Below, piece by piece: positions 13,082 to 23,864 of a DNA stretch of 50,575 bases. The stretch covers positions 1-50,575 of the forward strand of contig JAJOHG010000186.1 of NCBI GenBank assembly GCA_021029095.1, read 5' to 3'. The stretch is from Phellopilus nigrolimitatus (taxonomy: Eukaryota > Basidiomycota > Agaricomycetes > Hymenochaetales > Hymenochaetaceae). The notes beneath the pieces were generated by a model. That model had not been told where the DNA came from. It saw nothing but the letters and a program-made list of their open reading frames with translations, and searched no databases. The number at the start of each line of letters is the position of its first letter. The stretch's first letter is position 1. A program made the position numbers and the translations under genes.

Positions 13082-13619
13082 GGGTCTGCATGAAAAAAAA
13101 AGGGATAGAAGGAAGCGTGCGGACGCGCGAGTTTGTTTCTCCTCCGCAAACGCACCTACTTATAAAACTGTACATGATTAACTGCTCAATTCTAAGACAA
13201 TGGCACCTGGAGCTTGCGTATGCCAACATCACAGTAGCTGTTCAACATATCTCCAGAATGCACACACATGGGTAAGCACGTTTACAGTATAGTTTATTCG
13301 GTCATGCGGTGTTCATTACAATTTACAAGTTAGCAACGAGGTGTTCACAAGTCACGATCGCCGATGTCTCCAGGAAAACAAAACAAAAAAAACATGAATG
13401 GAAAAGTCGAAGATGAGACACCCGAAAATTAAAACAAAGACTAAACGAGTCAACTGGAGGGATGGAATCAGGAGAACGTATACAGCAAAAGACGAACATA
13501 TACAAAAGGTGAAATGTGCGCATCATCGCAGAATAAAATGAACTGAGAATACAGGAATTTGTCGGTCAAACGCGCGAGAAGAGTGGAGAACGAGTGTTAG
13601 CGTACCAACGACCGACTAA
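13082..13619. other. Convergent intergenic region
   Basis: Lies between the 3' ends of the pseudouridine synthase gene (+) and the repeat-peptide gene (-). It is AT-rich and presumably holds both 3' UTRs. No further coding signal was seen. Confidence 0.5.
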
Positions 13620-13883
13620 TCAGAACGTATCGGAGAGCGGGGCGGCGTCTCTCTTGAAGGTGTCACTAAGTGGGGCAGCATCGCGCTTGAAAGTATCCGA
13701 GAGGGGAGCGGCGTCGCGCCTGAACGTATCTGCCGTTGGTGCAGCGTCGCGCTTGAAGATATCGGCGGGAGGGAGGGTAACACTCTTGAAGATATCCGCC
13801 AACGGAGCAGAGTTGCGTCTGAAAGTATCGGAGAGGGGAGCCGCATCACGCTTAAACGTATCAGAGAGCGGAGCAGCGTCCCG
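13620..13883 (-). repeat. Eight tandem 33-bp coding repeats
   Basis: The repeat block of the peptide precursor: eight in-frame 33-nt units. Synonymous third positions differ between units more than the amino acids do, which points to selection on the peptide rather than recent DNA slippage. Confidence 0.85.
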
Positions 13884-14040
13884 CTTGTACGGCTCTGAGA
13901 GCATCGTAACGCGCTGTTAGTTCAGGATTACAATCAGATGTCTTCTGCAGTTTGTCGATCAGAATACTCACGGCATCGAGTGGAGAGGCTATGGTCGAAG
14001 CGACGAGACCAAAAGTAACGATGACGGCGGCAAGCTTCAT
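13620..14040 (-). CDS. Kex2-processed repeat (KEP) peptide precursor
   Basis: Model: exon 1 14040-13972, 58-nt intron (GTGAGT...TAACAG), exon 2 13913-13620; 120 aa. Exon 1 is a textbook signal peptide: Met-Lys, a hydrophobic core (AAVIVTFGLVAS), then small residues. After a short spacer, eight 11-residue units follow without a break. The consensus is a dibasic pair plus DAAPLSDTF; four units are identical at protein level apart from wobble codons. Units 3, 4 and 5 vary (NSAPLADIF, VTLPPADIF, DAAPTADTF), and unit 4 has Lys-Ser instead of a dibasic site. KEX2-type proteases cut after KR/RR in the Golgi, so one precursor would release about seven peptides (family knowledge; release is inference). 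The layout matches fungal KEP and dikaritin RiPP precursors. No UstYa-like (DUF3328) modifying gene was recognised nearby, so a simple secreted linear peptide is equally possible. Confidence 0.85.
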
Positions 14041-14150
14041 GTCTCCAAGAGTTTTCTGAAACGGCTGAGGGAGAGAAAGGAGTTTCGATACGGGACAACG
14101 TTTAGAGGAAGGATGCTCTGGATAGGACTTGCGAGTCGCCGAGTGAGCCC

Positions 14151-14162
14151 TTATATCTTATA
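14151..14162 (-). promoter_or_regulatory. TATA box of the repeat-peptide gene
   Basis: On the minus strand the sequence reads TATAAGATATAA, about 110 nt upstream of the ATG at 14040. The spacing fits the other genes in this window. Confidence 0.55.
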
Positions 14163-14169
14163 ACTCACT

Positions 14170-15350
14170 GAATCCTAGGTTCTATACACTTAAACATTCA
14201 TTCACCAGTACATGTCAATCCTGAAATGGAGACGGATCGCGGAATGGACATTTTGCTCCGAGTTGGCGTTTGAATCACTTCTTGCGATTGTCCAGACTCT
14301 AGAAATTAATGCACGCCCCGGGTCCAAGTGATAAGAAACGTACCATGTCGAAGTTGAATGTCGAGATGTAACTCTGAATTCCTTAGTTGAGGTCAACGTG
14401 CCAGGCGCAACTAAGACATGTCGGAGGCGTTGTATTGTCTGTCAACTACGACAAGAGTGAAATTGAAAGTTGGCGTCGAGGTCAATACAACGCGTGGCCT
14501 GCCACAACTCAAGCTGTTGTCCTCGTGTCATTAGCACATGGAAAACACTTCATTAAACGGCTTCCTTTCATCGTGGCCTGAAAGATATAGAAAACATCTG
14601 TGAAGCTAACCAGGTCGGCACACACCTATCTGAAAAAGATGCCGTTCTGCGGACTATACCTAGACATACGGCGTGCATTCAAATTTCTTCGATCGAAACT
14701 CAGCCTGCAGGAAAGTTCGGTCTTGAGCGGTACGCAAATATATTGCAAACAATGGGATGGAGTGGATTCTGAACTTCTCGACGAGCCTAAATCGCTAATC
14801 TCCCGCCTTCCTTCCTGTGCGTATCCATGGGGCAAGCAGACAATAAGCTCCTGAGTCGCCCGCTCATATGGTCATGTCTTCTGTCAGACCTATTTTAACA
14901 CAGTTCTGAGCTTCTTGGTGACCGGCGCGAGGACGAGAGTGTGCAGAGCTAGCATGGTAGCCGACTCAAGGCAGGATCTGGCAGGTAATCGATGTCAAAG
15001 CAGACCACGGCGAGGACCAGCGCTGGAAGATGCCACTCATCAAAGCTTCGGAAATCAGATATCGAGATCTGGCTTGATTCTGGTTTGATGATCCGACATC
15101 TGTGCAAAGTTTCTTTATCATTGTCAAGGCTGGTAAGTCGGATAAGACGGCAAGTCAGTGACATATTGCCGTGATTGAATCACGGCCATCACTCCATCAA
15201 TTCGCTTGCCGACTTTGACCTTTGAAACGGTGCTTTTCTTTCATGTAAAATAATACGAAGAACAAGCTTCGCGTTCATAGCATAGTGTAGAACTCCTTGC
15301 GATGCTGTATCTTTTTTTCACGTTTTCTGCTTGGGAACGCGTAAGGTAGG
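14170..15350. other. Intergenic sequence, no gene recognised
   Basis: Short open frames on both strands lack domains and a convincing exon series. It separates the peptide gene from a MITE-like element. Confidence 0.4.
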
Positions 15351-15842
15351 GTCGGTTCAAAACCCACCACTATCACGTGATGGGAAATGTCACTTTTTTG
15401 GTCTGAAATGTCGAGAAAAGTGTCACAATGGCGATAAACTCGGGCACCAGGTCATTTTAAAAAATTCTATTCGGACCAAGTCATGTACTGCAGCTGTTAG
15501 AATAAGATGTCCCGTTTATTTTTTCTATTTTTGAGCTGGTGATGTAGCGTAATGATAAACAGTGTTCAAACGGACATGAATTCTTGAAATTAGATAAGGC
15601 TAGTCATGTCGACGCGTCGACGCAAAGCACGTCGTATCCTGAAATTTAAGCACACTGTCCCCACTTATTTATCTATGTCAAAACGAAAGGTAGACACTCT
15701 AGCTAGGCTGGGAACCTTGGGAGAGCAAAACACGAAGATTGTATGATAATGATTAATGTCATACGAGCCGTCGAGTCGAATATAGGTCAAGAAGCTCTTG
15801 TCTACTACGAGTCATCACATGATGGCTGATTATCAAAATCGT
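15351..15842 (-). mobile_element. MITE-like element, family 1, copy A
   Basis: Read on the minus strand, this stretch aligns along most of its length with 40936-41347. Shared blocks include TTTGCTCTCCCAA, CATAGATAAATAAGT and GTGCTTAAATTTCAG. The left border GGTCGGTTCA...CACCACTATCACGTGATG is echoed in inverted, more diverged form at about 15814-15842 (CATCACATGATGGCTG). It has no coding capacity, so it looks like a non-autonomous DNA element. Borders are approximate and no target-site duplication was established. Confidence 0.6.
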
Positions 15843-16276
15843 AAAGCGAGACTATAGTTTAACTCAGTTTAAGATTCCTGCCAGCTCGCTCTAGAATTAC
15901 ACTCGAGTTTGAAGAGACGCGACTTTGCTATTCCTCGAAAAAATACCGGAACCGTGTAGAAGAGAATCGTCGAAGAACTAGTCGTATATACATCGCGGGA
16001 AGAATGAAAACGTTGTTTGATTCTAGGTCCTTGGATCGATACGAGCGCCGCACTTTGCCTTCCCCATTTCTTGTTCTTCTAAAAAGGACGTCTTCTTCGT
16101 ATACGAAGAAATCGTGGCTGAAGCAAAAATCATGCACATAACTCTATCAACGAGCGATTCCAATGGTGCGATATCGTTAGGAGAAAATAAATTCACTAGC
16201 AATCGCAATCACCTAGCTGTCCATAAGTTTAGCTGTAGATGATATATATAAGCCCCTAGCATATCAGCTGTATAAC
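15843..16276. other. Intergenic sequence, no gene recognised
   Basis: AT-rich, with no sustained reading frame. It probably includes the 3' UTR of the minus-strand regulator gene that ends at 16277. Confidence 0.4.
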
Positions 16277-18055
16277 TTATAATTGTGGCGCACCTAAAAT
16301 ATAGTCTAAATGACGCTCCCAATCTTCCAATGAATAGTTCACAGTATTTTGCTGATGGTCATAAGAATCAGCGCTCCGTGTTTGTAAAAGCGTGGCTTGA
16401 GGTTCGGGCTTACAGTATCAAAGCTGCCTCTAGAAATTTCAAAGTCGCGTAAGTCCATCTGGTTTCCCTCCCCTGGAGCTGCAGAGCTCTCTATCATCTA
16501 TTCGATATAATGGCAACATCAACGAATTGTTAGGAACAATGAGCTTCTGCTCCAACACTCGAAGCTCACGTTGTAAGAATGTACTGAAGCTTTTAAGGAT
16601 CCAGTCAGCGAATTTCAACTCAACGGCATTGGTGATGCGCGTACTCAGATTCTCCGTAGTTTCCCAATACGGGCCGTCAATTTCAATATTAACTTCCCCG
16701 TTGTAGGTGGTATTCTATAAACTCTTGATGAGCCTAGCGGGGATCCACATTTGGAGATTGATAAAAACATACATGGCCAGAGTACGCATCATCAAGTCGA
16801 GCGCCCACTTCTGAAATCGCATCCTGAGAGCTCGAGTATTCCTGGGGATACTGCTAAAGATAAGATTAAGCGTGGAGCCTTTTCAGGAGCTAAATATACG
16901 TACGCTCAGACCGTTCACGCCATACATCTCATTCGCGTTCGTCGCATTAACCGTCAGAGCATTAAAGAAATTTTCAGATGGGCGCACGCAACCCTGTTCA
17001 AGCCCCTATGCCGAGAGTGAGACCATATTACTCACTTGGAAAAAAAGCAAAGAAAGCGAAGCAACGGACCTCGTCGCTAGTCTCAGTTCGAGAATAGGTC
17101 TGAAGACTATAATGGATCATAGAAGTCTCATTCTGCTGAGGTATCGAGCATTGCGAAACGTTACGCATATCGTCCTAGCGAATAAAGATATTATCAGAGA
17201 CAGCAGAAGAACGTATCGGGGCTACTCACCTGTCCCGTGACAGGCGATTCGGAGGTCGGCATGTAAAGAGTACCATGAGAGGCGGTATCGTATAACGAGA
17301 TCGGCGACTAGCGATGGTTTTTAGAATGTATAATCCCAACGCTAATGGAAATGCTGACGAACTTGTGAAACTTCTGATGCATTAAAGAATGAGTTTGATT
17401 CATTCTGAACGGGCGAAATTGGTTCCTTCAGACAATCTCCATGATCAAGAAAATAGTGCTGATGAAGGCAGCCCACATACCATAGACGAATCGCTTGCCG
17501 AGAAGTTCACGGAAGCTGATGGAATGGCACAGGCTGGGTAGGTTGTGCGTCGTACTGGCCTAGGTATGAGGCAAGTTGATCAGTAGTAAGGAAGAAAAGA
17601 AGATAACAGTAATATTGATATACTGTGCAGGCCCGCTTTGTCCTGTCTCGAATATAAAATTTTGATTATTCTGAAACTGCAAAGTGAGATGAAATTCAAC
17701 GGCTGCATACTTGTCCGAGTACTTACAATGCCAACTGACTGTGCCCTCTTCGTCATTCTCTTCGATGGTTCTCCGGGAACACAATTCGCATTTTTCTTCC
17801 TGCACAGGTCACAAGGGAAGCCGCCATGGCACTGTTAATAATGTCGAGAGGAAGAACACTCCGTTTAGGGCCCGAAACATAGACTTAAAGTATTGTGCTC
17901 ACACCCCATCTGAGCCTCTGACAGAGCTTGCATGGCGACGTATTTTTGCACTTCGCAGCTTTTGATCGCGCGCCGTTTGGATCCGCATGAAGTCTTTGAG
18001 ATGATCGACATGGTGTCGGAGCTGCACAGGGAGGCTGTTGAAATGCGCTGTCCAT
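16277..18055 (-). CDS. Zn2Cys6 transcription factor (12 exons, paralog of 19703-21490)
   Basis: Model, 5' to 3': 18055-17903, 17831-17727, 17676-17608, 17554-17531, 17458-17363, 17307-17230, 17174-17070, 17005-16904, 16853-16773, 16714-16570, 16478-16414, 16351-16277; 365 aa. The zinc cluster is complete with spacing C-x2-C-x6-C-x5-C-x2-C-x6-C (CKLCQRLRWG, intron, CHGGFPCDLCRKKNANC), residues about 42-68. A basic segment (SKRMTKRAQ) follows. The rest is Ser/Gln/Asn-rich and acidic, like an activation region, with no fungal_trans domain seen. N-terminal residues 24-42 match the neighbour at 21.4 kb at 13 of 19 positions, including ADPxGAR and AAKxKN. The zinc-cluster exons are firm; the 24-nt exon 4 and the last three exons are less certain. 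Predicted nuclear DNA-binding regulator; targets unknown. Confidence 0.7.
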
Positions 18056-18142
18056 GGCGATACTATATGTCGGAGGCGCAGTGTCGGGTCGTTAAGACAA
18101 GAGCGGCGCTGGAGTATGCGATGAAGTGGGGGCTTCTGTGCC

Positions 18143-18152
18143 TCTTAAATAG
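18143..18152 (-). promoter_or_regulatory. TATA-like box of the 16277-18055 gene
   Basis: Minus strand reads TATTTAAGAGG about 90 nt upstream of the ATG at 18055. Confidence 0.4.
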
Positions 18153-18159
18153 TGGTCTC

Positions 18160-19702
18160 GGCCGAGAACATCATTCTCGCCTGCAACGCAAGTTTTGAGA
18201 CTATACAGGCACCTTCCTTACTCGACAATCGCCATGTAGGGACGAGAGCAGGTAGAAGAGGCGAACGTACGGCGAGACTGTTGATTCGCCGAAGTTTGAA
18301 TATCAGTCGGCGAGGCAAAAGCCCGTGGAAAACACGTACATGCTGTTGATACTTGCCTGCGCGTCTTTACGGCGGCCCCCAAAGTCTCCGAAAACGTTCT
18401 CATGTTTGATGCGTATACCCCAGGCCGTGACCTTGGACTACTCTTCGCTCTTCCCAGAAGAAAAGAGTCATTATGGCGCTCGGTGAAAATGCCTTTGGGT
18501 CTTTTTGGAAATATAAAAAAAAAAAAAAAGCGGTTGTTTAATAGTGCATTTCTGCGCACAATCCAAAGCGTTAAACGTTCATCAGGACTTCCCGTCAGTT
18601 ATAAGACGAAGTAGAGGCTGAGGATTGCTTACAGAGAACGGGGGAAAGTAGCAGTCAAGACTCTGTTAAGGCCATTTCATTCCGTTGCACTTTTATTTGC
18701 TTCCCCTGAAAGAGCTTGAAGATACTATCTGAGCGGTAGCAATGGACAGACGTAGAAAAAACAAAAAGAAAAATCAAGCTCACCGAGTTTAGATTAAACA
18801 AAAACTTGTCATCACTTATCGTGGATTCCCTACTCACAATGTCTAGTCGATTTTCCGGACTGGTCGCCATAAATTGATGTAGGATTGATGTATAAGATAT
18901 GTCCGAATATATGACACGGGGTTCCTCGCCAAAAGACGATGTCGGGTAAAGTCACGAAATTCAAGACAGCTCGAATTTGGCCAGCAAGAGAAAAACCGGA
19001 TATCACGCCAATCATCCAACGACGTTCCGTCTTCGCACATGACATTGGGACTCGGAACTTATATCGCAGGCTTGTACCAGATTTGATATCTGGTCAGCGC
19101 AGGATCGGACAGTTCAATTGCAAATTGACAGTCAGGGACAGAAAACAAGGTGGGTAGAGTCGAGCTTTCCGGTCAACGATAGACGGACAAGTGAGTAGAG
19201 GTAAAACAGTAATCGGTCATGAAGTGATGGTACGCCAGTGAACATTTGAATCAGGCTGGCATGTATTTGTCTTTCTTCTTGTCGATCGACATTATCTTAT
19301 CTTCGCATCTTCACGCTACACAGAGTTCTATCTTTTTTAACAAGCAGATGAGGGGAGAAGATGTGACGAGTTCGAAGCCAATCATGTTGAAATTGGATGG
19401 CAGCGTTCACACGCTACGTGACTGATTATCCAGGATCAAACACACTTGCCGTTCAGAAATTGCGTGCATCTTTGTACTTCTGCTAAATCGATGCACAGGC
19501 AAACATTTCCTCGGTAATGCGAAACCAATAAAAACCGTACTATACATGAACCTTAAGGATGTTAGGCCTGCTAAACAAATAAAGTTATTGCGTCCAACGT
19601 GTTGGTTCTTCAACGTCTTCCTCTTCTATGTCTACAAATCTCGCTCAGGACGAAACTGACCAACCCGAGTTATTCTTCAATGTAAAAAGATGGGCAAAAA
19701 TA
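18160..19702. other. Spacer between two paralogous regulator genes
   Basis: Contains a few short frames on the minus strand with possible donor sites (for example an ATG at 18870 followed by a GTGAGT), but no domain and no exon series I could close. It is the promoter side of the 18055 gene and the 3' side of the next. Confidence 0.35.
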
Positions 19703-21490
19703 TCAGGCCCAATCCCATTGCCTATTAAAAAGCCGCTGAGTCAGTCGGTGATGTCCGTGGGCAAAGTAAACATGAGTCTTACCATGGAGAACCTGACTGA
19801 TAGTTGAACTCATTGGTACCTTCTTGAATACTCTGCTCCGAATCTGAGGAAGCAAGGTTTAGATAAGCCTTTCGCGGGCTTCTAGGGCTGTACTCGATGA
19901 AAGGTACACACCCAGAATTCCGTTATCAAATGGGTAAGAGTAATAACCGGCAAATTCATGTAGAAGCTCAAACCGATCCGGCTGTTCCATATGCATGATT
20001 CGTTAAACTACTCTTGTGTGAATTTGTCGAACAGGATGCGCTCACAGGATAAAGATCTTTTTGCAGTCCCGCTTCCAAAGCCAGGTTCCAAGTGGTGGTC
20101 TGGACATCAGGATCAGCCATCGTAGTATTGAACTTTAGTTCACGGTTTCCCGTCTGCCCCTCTGACATGGAGCTGCTGTCTATAATCTCCTGTATAATTC
20201 GAATTGAGCTAATCGACATTACTACCAGCAGAAAACGACACTAAATATAACTTACCCGACTCGCTGAGGGGCTCACACGAGCATCAATATTTAACAGCGG
20301 TTCATTTCTCCGTTGGGTGTACGAGGAACTACCAGAAGTCTCGGAGAAAGGAGCGCTGAGGTCGTTGGTCGGGATGAGAGCACACAAACCCCGCCCAACA
20401 GCCTAGCGTTTTCTTTGATTAGCCGCAGACATGACATTATGGAAGAAATTGAAATATACCTCATTAGAAGGCGCTGGGAATTGGTCGTCGTACATCGATA
20501 TCCAGGTGGGTGTCAATTCTTGGAGCTTCCGATACTCAGATGTTTGCTCGAAATTCTGTCAAAAGTCTCGCCGTAAACTAATCGATCTTTGTGTCGCAAC
20601 TCTAGCATACCTCGTCCGATTTTCCCATCTGTGCAACTTGAGAGGCTTGCCGAGGTTCAAATTGTTCGTTTCCGGCGTAAAAAGAGTCTGGCACGTCTTC
20701 GTTTCCCCAGAGAGATGTAGGATCATAATCAAACGGAGGAAATGCTATACTCGGCTGTCATGCAATATCTCAGACTCAGCAGGGCTTTTACCAGGAAAAA
20801 AAACCCCGATTGCGTACATAATTCGCAGGCGATTCACAGCATTGTGTCAGCGAATCAAGAAAAGGTGAGATGGGCGAGAGCAATGTCTAAGTAAAGATCG
20901 TCCTCAGACCGGGGAGAGCATCTAGCACTGAGGTTGAGTCTGTACGTACCTCGCTGGTAGACCTGCTCGCCTCGCTGTCGACCGTAGAAGTCGTGTCCCT
21001 CGAAGACGTAGAAGCTCGTGGAGCAACCGAAGGGCTGATATAACTCATCAGTGTGTGAGGAAATAACATTGAAATGATCGGCTTACCTCTTCCCGGACTC
21101 TTCTATGATGCGTAAGTCTGTCTAAAATCATGAAATCATGGAATAGAAACATCAGCAATCTTCCGCGTGATAGTGGAAACCGTCGAGCAACTTACTCCAG
21201 TGACATCAGGCGCCTTTGACACGCAAGGTATTTTTCTCATCTTGCAATTATTGCAAGTCTCATTAGCAGGCGGACCACCGGAGCACTGGACCAAAAGTGG
21301 TCAGGACTCTGCTCATGAGAACGGCACAAGCACTGAGCAATCTCACCTTCTGCCTGCTCTTCTTGCAGGCTGTACATGGGAATCTGTTCTTAAGCTTTGC
21401 AGCGATTGCACGCGCACCGGTTGGATCTGCACGGCGTCTCCGCAAAGTCGTATGCGGAGGATTGAAACGGTTTTGAATTGAAATGTCCAT
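19703..21490 (-). CDS. Zn2Cys6 transcription factor (12 exons, paralog of 16277-18055)
   Basis: Model, 5' to 3': 21490-21347, 21285-21196, 21121-21087, 21034-20950, 20886-20818, 20754-20611, 20555-20460, 20402-20256, 20189-20046, 19981-19912, 19843-19783, 19721-19703; 367 aa. Every junction is GT-AG and keeps the frame. The zinc cluster is complete, C-x2-C-x6-C-x9-C-x2-C-x6-C (CTACKKSRQK, intron, CSGGPPANETCNNCKMRKIPC), residues about 39-69. An Arg-rich stretch (LRRRRADP) precedes it and could serve as a nuclear signal. Downstream parts are Ser/Thr-rich, then acidic and aromatic, ending in QWDWA. Length and exon count are nearly the same as the 18055 gene and the N-termini align, so they look like tandem duplicates in the same direction. 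An additional upstream exon cannot be excluded. Targets unknown. Confidence 0.75.
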
Positions 21491-21984
21491 CTTGACGCAG
21501 AGATTTGGGGGCACTGTGGAAATCAGTGTTGGCCGCAAAGACGCTGTTGTATGTGTGGCTGATGAGCAGAATAAATAGGTATGCTATGCGAGCTCCCCGA
21601 ATTCATCGACGAAGCCTTTTGCTTTTGCAAGGCCGTATGCCTGTTGCCCATTCTGTAATTCCGCCTTTTATGGGGTGAAGACATAGAACATCCTGTTTCA
21701 TTTCTGTAAGATTTGAGGAGACGTTCGGCGAACAGCGTCCCTGTCGATAACGTCGAGGCCATGAACGTGGACGGCGGCGAAAGGAAGGAGCCGTGCCGAT
21801 GGCACCAAAGGAAACGCGTTATTATGAAAGTGCAGTGACTCGGTACGCGGATTCTTCACACGCGAGATCTATGCACTTCAGACCTTCAGATTATGGAATA
21901 GTAGGGACGTGAGGCGAACATAGTCACGAAAGATCTCCTTTCCCGCGATGACTCTTTTTTATTTTATTTTTGAAATTGTAGACA

Positions 21985-22830
21985 TATCTTTAAGAGATTC
22001 GCTGTTCCACCAACGCCGTCGAGTTCTCTGCGAGCGCGTCGTTGAACAGCCGGCGCATCGCGGGGGACAGCACGTCGTGCAGCTCGCTCTGGTCAATCGA
22101 GAAGTCGTCCGAGTGCTGTCGGCGCTGTTCCCTCTCCTCCGGCGTCTCGTGCATGCCGGGCTCCTCGCCGACGTTCGTGTGTGCCTGGTTCCCCGCAAGG
22201 CACAGGACGAACTTGGCGCGGATGCGAACGGAGCCCACGGCGACGCTCATCACGTTCTGCGTGAGCGTGCCCATCTTGTCTGTGCACACAACGCTCGCGT
22301 TCGCCATCATCTCGCAGCCGCCGAGCACGCGCACAAGCAGGTTCTTCTGCGTCATGCGCTTCGCCGCGCGTCATCGCGAGCGGCAGGCCCTCGGGCACAG
22401 CGACGACGATGAGCGTCACGAACGCGAGCCCCTTCTGGTCCGCCGAGCGCACGGGGTCGCCGGTACTCAGCTGCACGAAGAAGCGGATGAGCAGCGCGAC
22501 GAAGAGCAGGAGGCCTACAGTGCTCCCGAGTTTAGCGATCAGTTCCGCGAGGTTGTTCAGCTTCATCTGCAGCGGCGTGTCGTCGTTGTCCGTCCGCAGC
22601 GCTATCAATTGAACTTAAATAGCTGCTTTATGCGAGATTAAAGGCGCGCGCTTACCCATCATGAACCGCCCGTCGAAGCTCTTGACGCCAAGCACAATGA
22701 CGACGTAGCTGCCGACACCATGGAGGATCTTGTCGGTACTCACAGGCTCGAAAATCGACTTGTAGTTCTCGTTCGTGATGCCATCTCTGAGCGGGAAGTT
22801 CAGCGAGTGGTTCCTTCAGCGCCCAATACC
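21985..22830 (-). pseudogene. PMC1-type Ca2+ P-type ATPase fragment, copy 1
   Basis: Reads, with an intron still in place (donor GTAAGC near 22650), from the segment [13 protein letters not shown] through LRTDNDDTPLQMKLNNLAEL, VVAVPEGLPLAM, ENLLVRV-like sequence and TLTQNVMSV. These are unmistakable for plasma-membrane/vacuolar Ca2+-ATPases, but this is only a central slice of a roughly 1,200-aa protein. The frame shifts after GLPLAM (near 22380), and the phosphorylation motif reads DKMGT instead of the invariant DKTGT. It ends abruptly near 21990. Non-functional as an ATPase. Sits at the end of a captured-fragment array whose other members run in the same direction. Confidence 0.85.
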
Positions 22831-22834
22831 GAGT

Positions 22835-23530
22835 CGCGTCTGGCGCGTTCGGGTATGCAACGTCCCTCGGCTTGAGACGGTTTAGCGGCATAAATGTCAC
22901 TCGTCCGTTCTTTTCCTTCAGCGTGATGTTCAGAACCCACAAAGCCGTTTCGTCGGTGTCTACGACGACGTGAACGAGACTTCGCAGTCAGTAGAGCGCC
23001 GCTGAACAGTGAATTGAGTACTTACCTCTTTCCCACAGTGAGCTCGATAGCAGTGTCGAACTTCTTGTCCGTTACTTGAAAGAGCCGGCAGAGGGGACCG
23101 TGACCTCCATGTGGACTATAGCGTTCAGCGACCCTGTCCACCGACCGTAGTCCACTGCCGGTGTCCTGTATATATTTTAATCAACTAAAATATCACTATT
23201 TCATGCGACACACACACATTGTCCATCATGCTCCCTAAATCGCGTTCATGCTGTCGCAGCTCATTCCTGGCATACCCTACGGTGTTCGTCAAGCGTGCAT
23301 CCTCGCCCCACAGCTCCTTCCTCTTCTCCAACAGCTCTGCGTACTTCTCCTTAATGCCCGAAAGCTCCTCCGTGATTTGGCGCACACGCTCACGGCGGTC
23401 CTCCAGCCAGTTACGCACACGTCCGAACGGGAGAGGAACTGGTCGCGTGCCGCGCACGCGCGGAAGCGGCTCAGGCGGCCCTGCTTCTCGTACAGCACAC
23501 ATCGCGCGATCCGCGCAAGCGATGCACGCC
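22835..23530 (-). pseudogene. SMC3 cohesin hinge-region fragment
   Basis: Pieces in order on the minus strand: LYEKQGRLSRF, a coiled-coil piece (TEELSGIKEKYAELLEKRKE, then LWGEDARLTNTV), SVDRVAERYSPHGG with CRLFQVTDKKFDTAIELTVG, and [19 protein letters not shown]. These are characteristic of the coiled coil and hinge of the cohesin subunit SMC3. Both flanking domains (head and tail ATPase lobes) are missing, and the frame is broken between pieces. It is joined directly to an HDAC fragment upstream and to an ATPase fragment downstream, which is not a natural gene structure. Confidence 0.75.
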
Positions 23531-23840
23531 CCATAGACCCGGCTGTGGAGATGGAGCAGTAGTCGAACAGGCCGTCGAACATCGGGCAGTAATCACCCAC
23601 GTTGTCTACGGGCGGTCGCGCACAGCGTCAGCATGCGCGCGCACAGGGATGGAGGAGGGGGAGGAGGCGGGGCGCACGCACATGGACGAAGGAAGTCATG
23701 TTCGCGGGCGTGACGCGCTTGAGGAATTTGACGTACTCGTCCAAGTGGAATTGCGTCATCTCGCGCTCCGTCGCCGGCTTCGCACTGCGGGAGGTGCACG
23801 TCCGCCGTCGCGCTTTGTCGAGAATTGAAAAAGCGGGAGA
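23531..23840 (-). pseudogene. Class I histone deacetylase fragment
   Basis: Two exon-like pieces on the minus strand: KPATEREMTQFHLDEYVKFL followed by KRVTPANM, then after an apparent intron GDYCPMFDGLFDYCSIS and AGGSM-like sequence. These match the N-terminal part of RPD3/HOS2-type histone deacetylases (the 'FH.DEY..FL..VTP' and 'GDDCP.F.GL..YC..S' motifs). The catalytic core downstream is absent. The fragment sits between SNF5 and SMC3 fragments. It is absent from the related array at 35-37.7 kb. Confidence 0.7.
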
Positions 23841-23864
23841 TACGTTATAGGAATGGTGGAAACG

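Noticed and set aside
13616..13920. Repeat block as a CRISPR array or plus-strand repeat protein
   Set aside because: Units are contiguous without spacers and only the minus frame has a signal peptide and dibasic sites; the plus frame is the shadow.
13620..14040. Peptide gene as a mating pheromone
   Set aside because: Basidiomycete pheromones end in a CaaX box and lack a signal peptide; this precursor has a signal peptide and no CaaX, and no STE3-type receptor was seen.
16689..16772. Alternative 39-nt final intron or read-through stop for the 16277-18055 gene
   Set aside because: A 58-nt intron with acceptor at 16715 is of normal size and opens a much longer coding exon.
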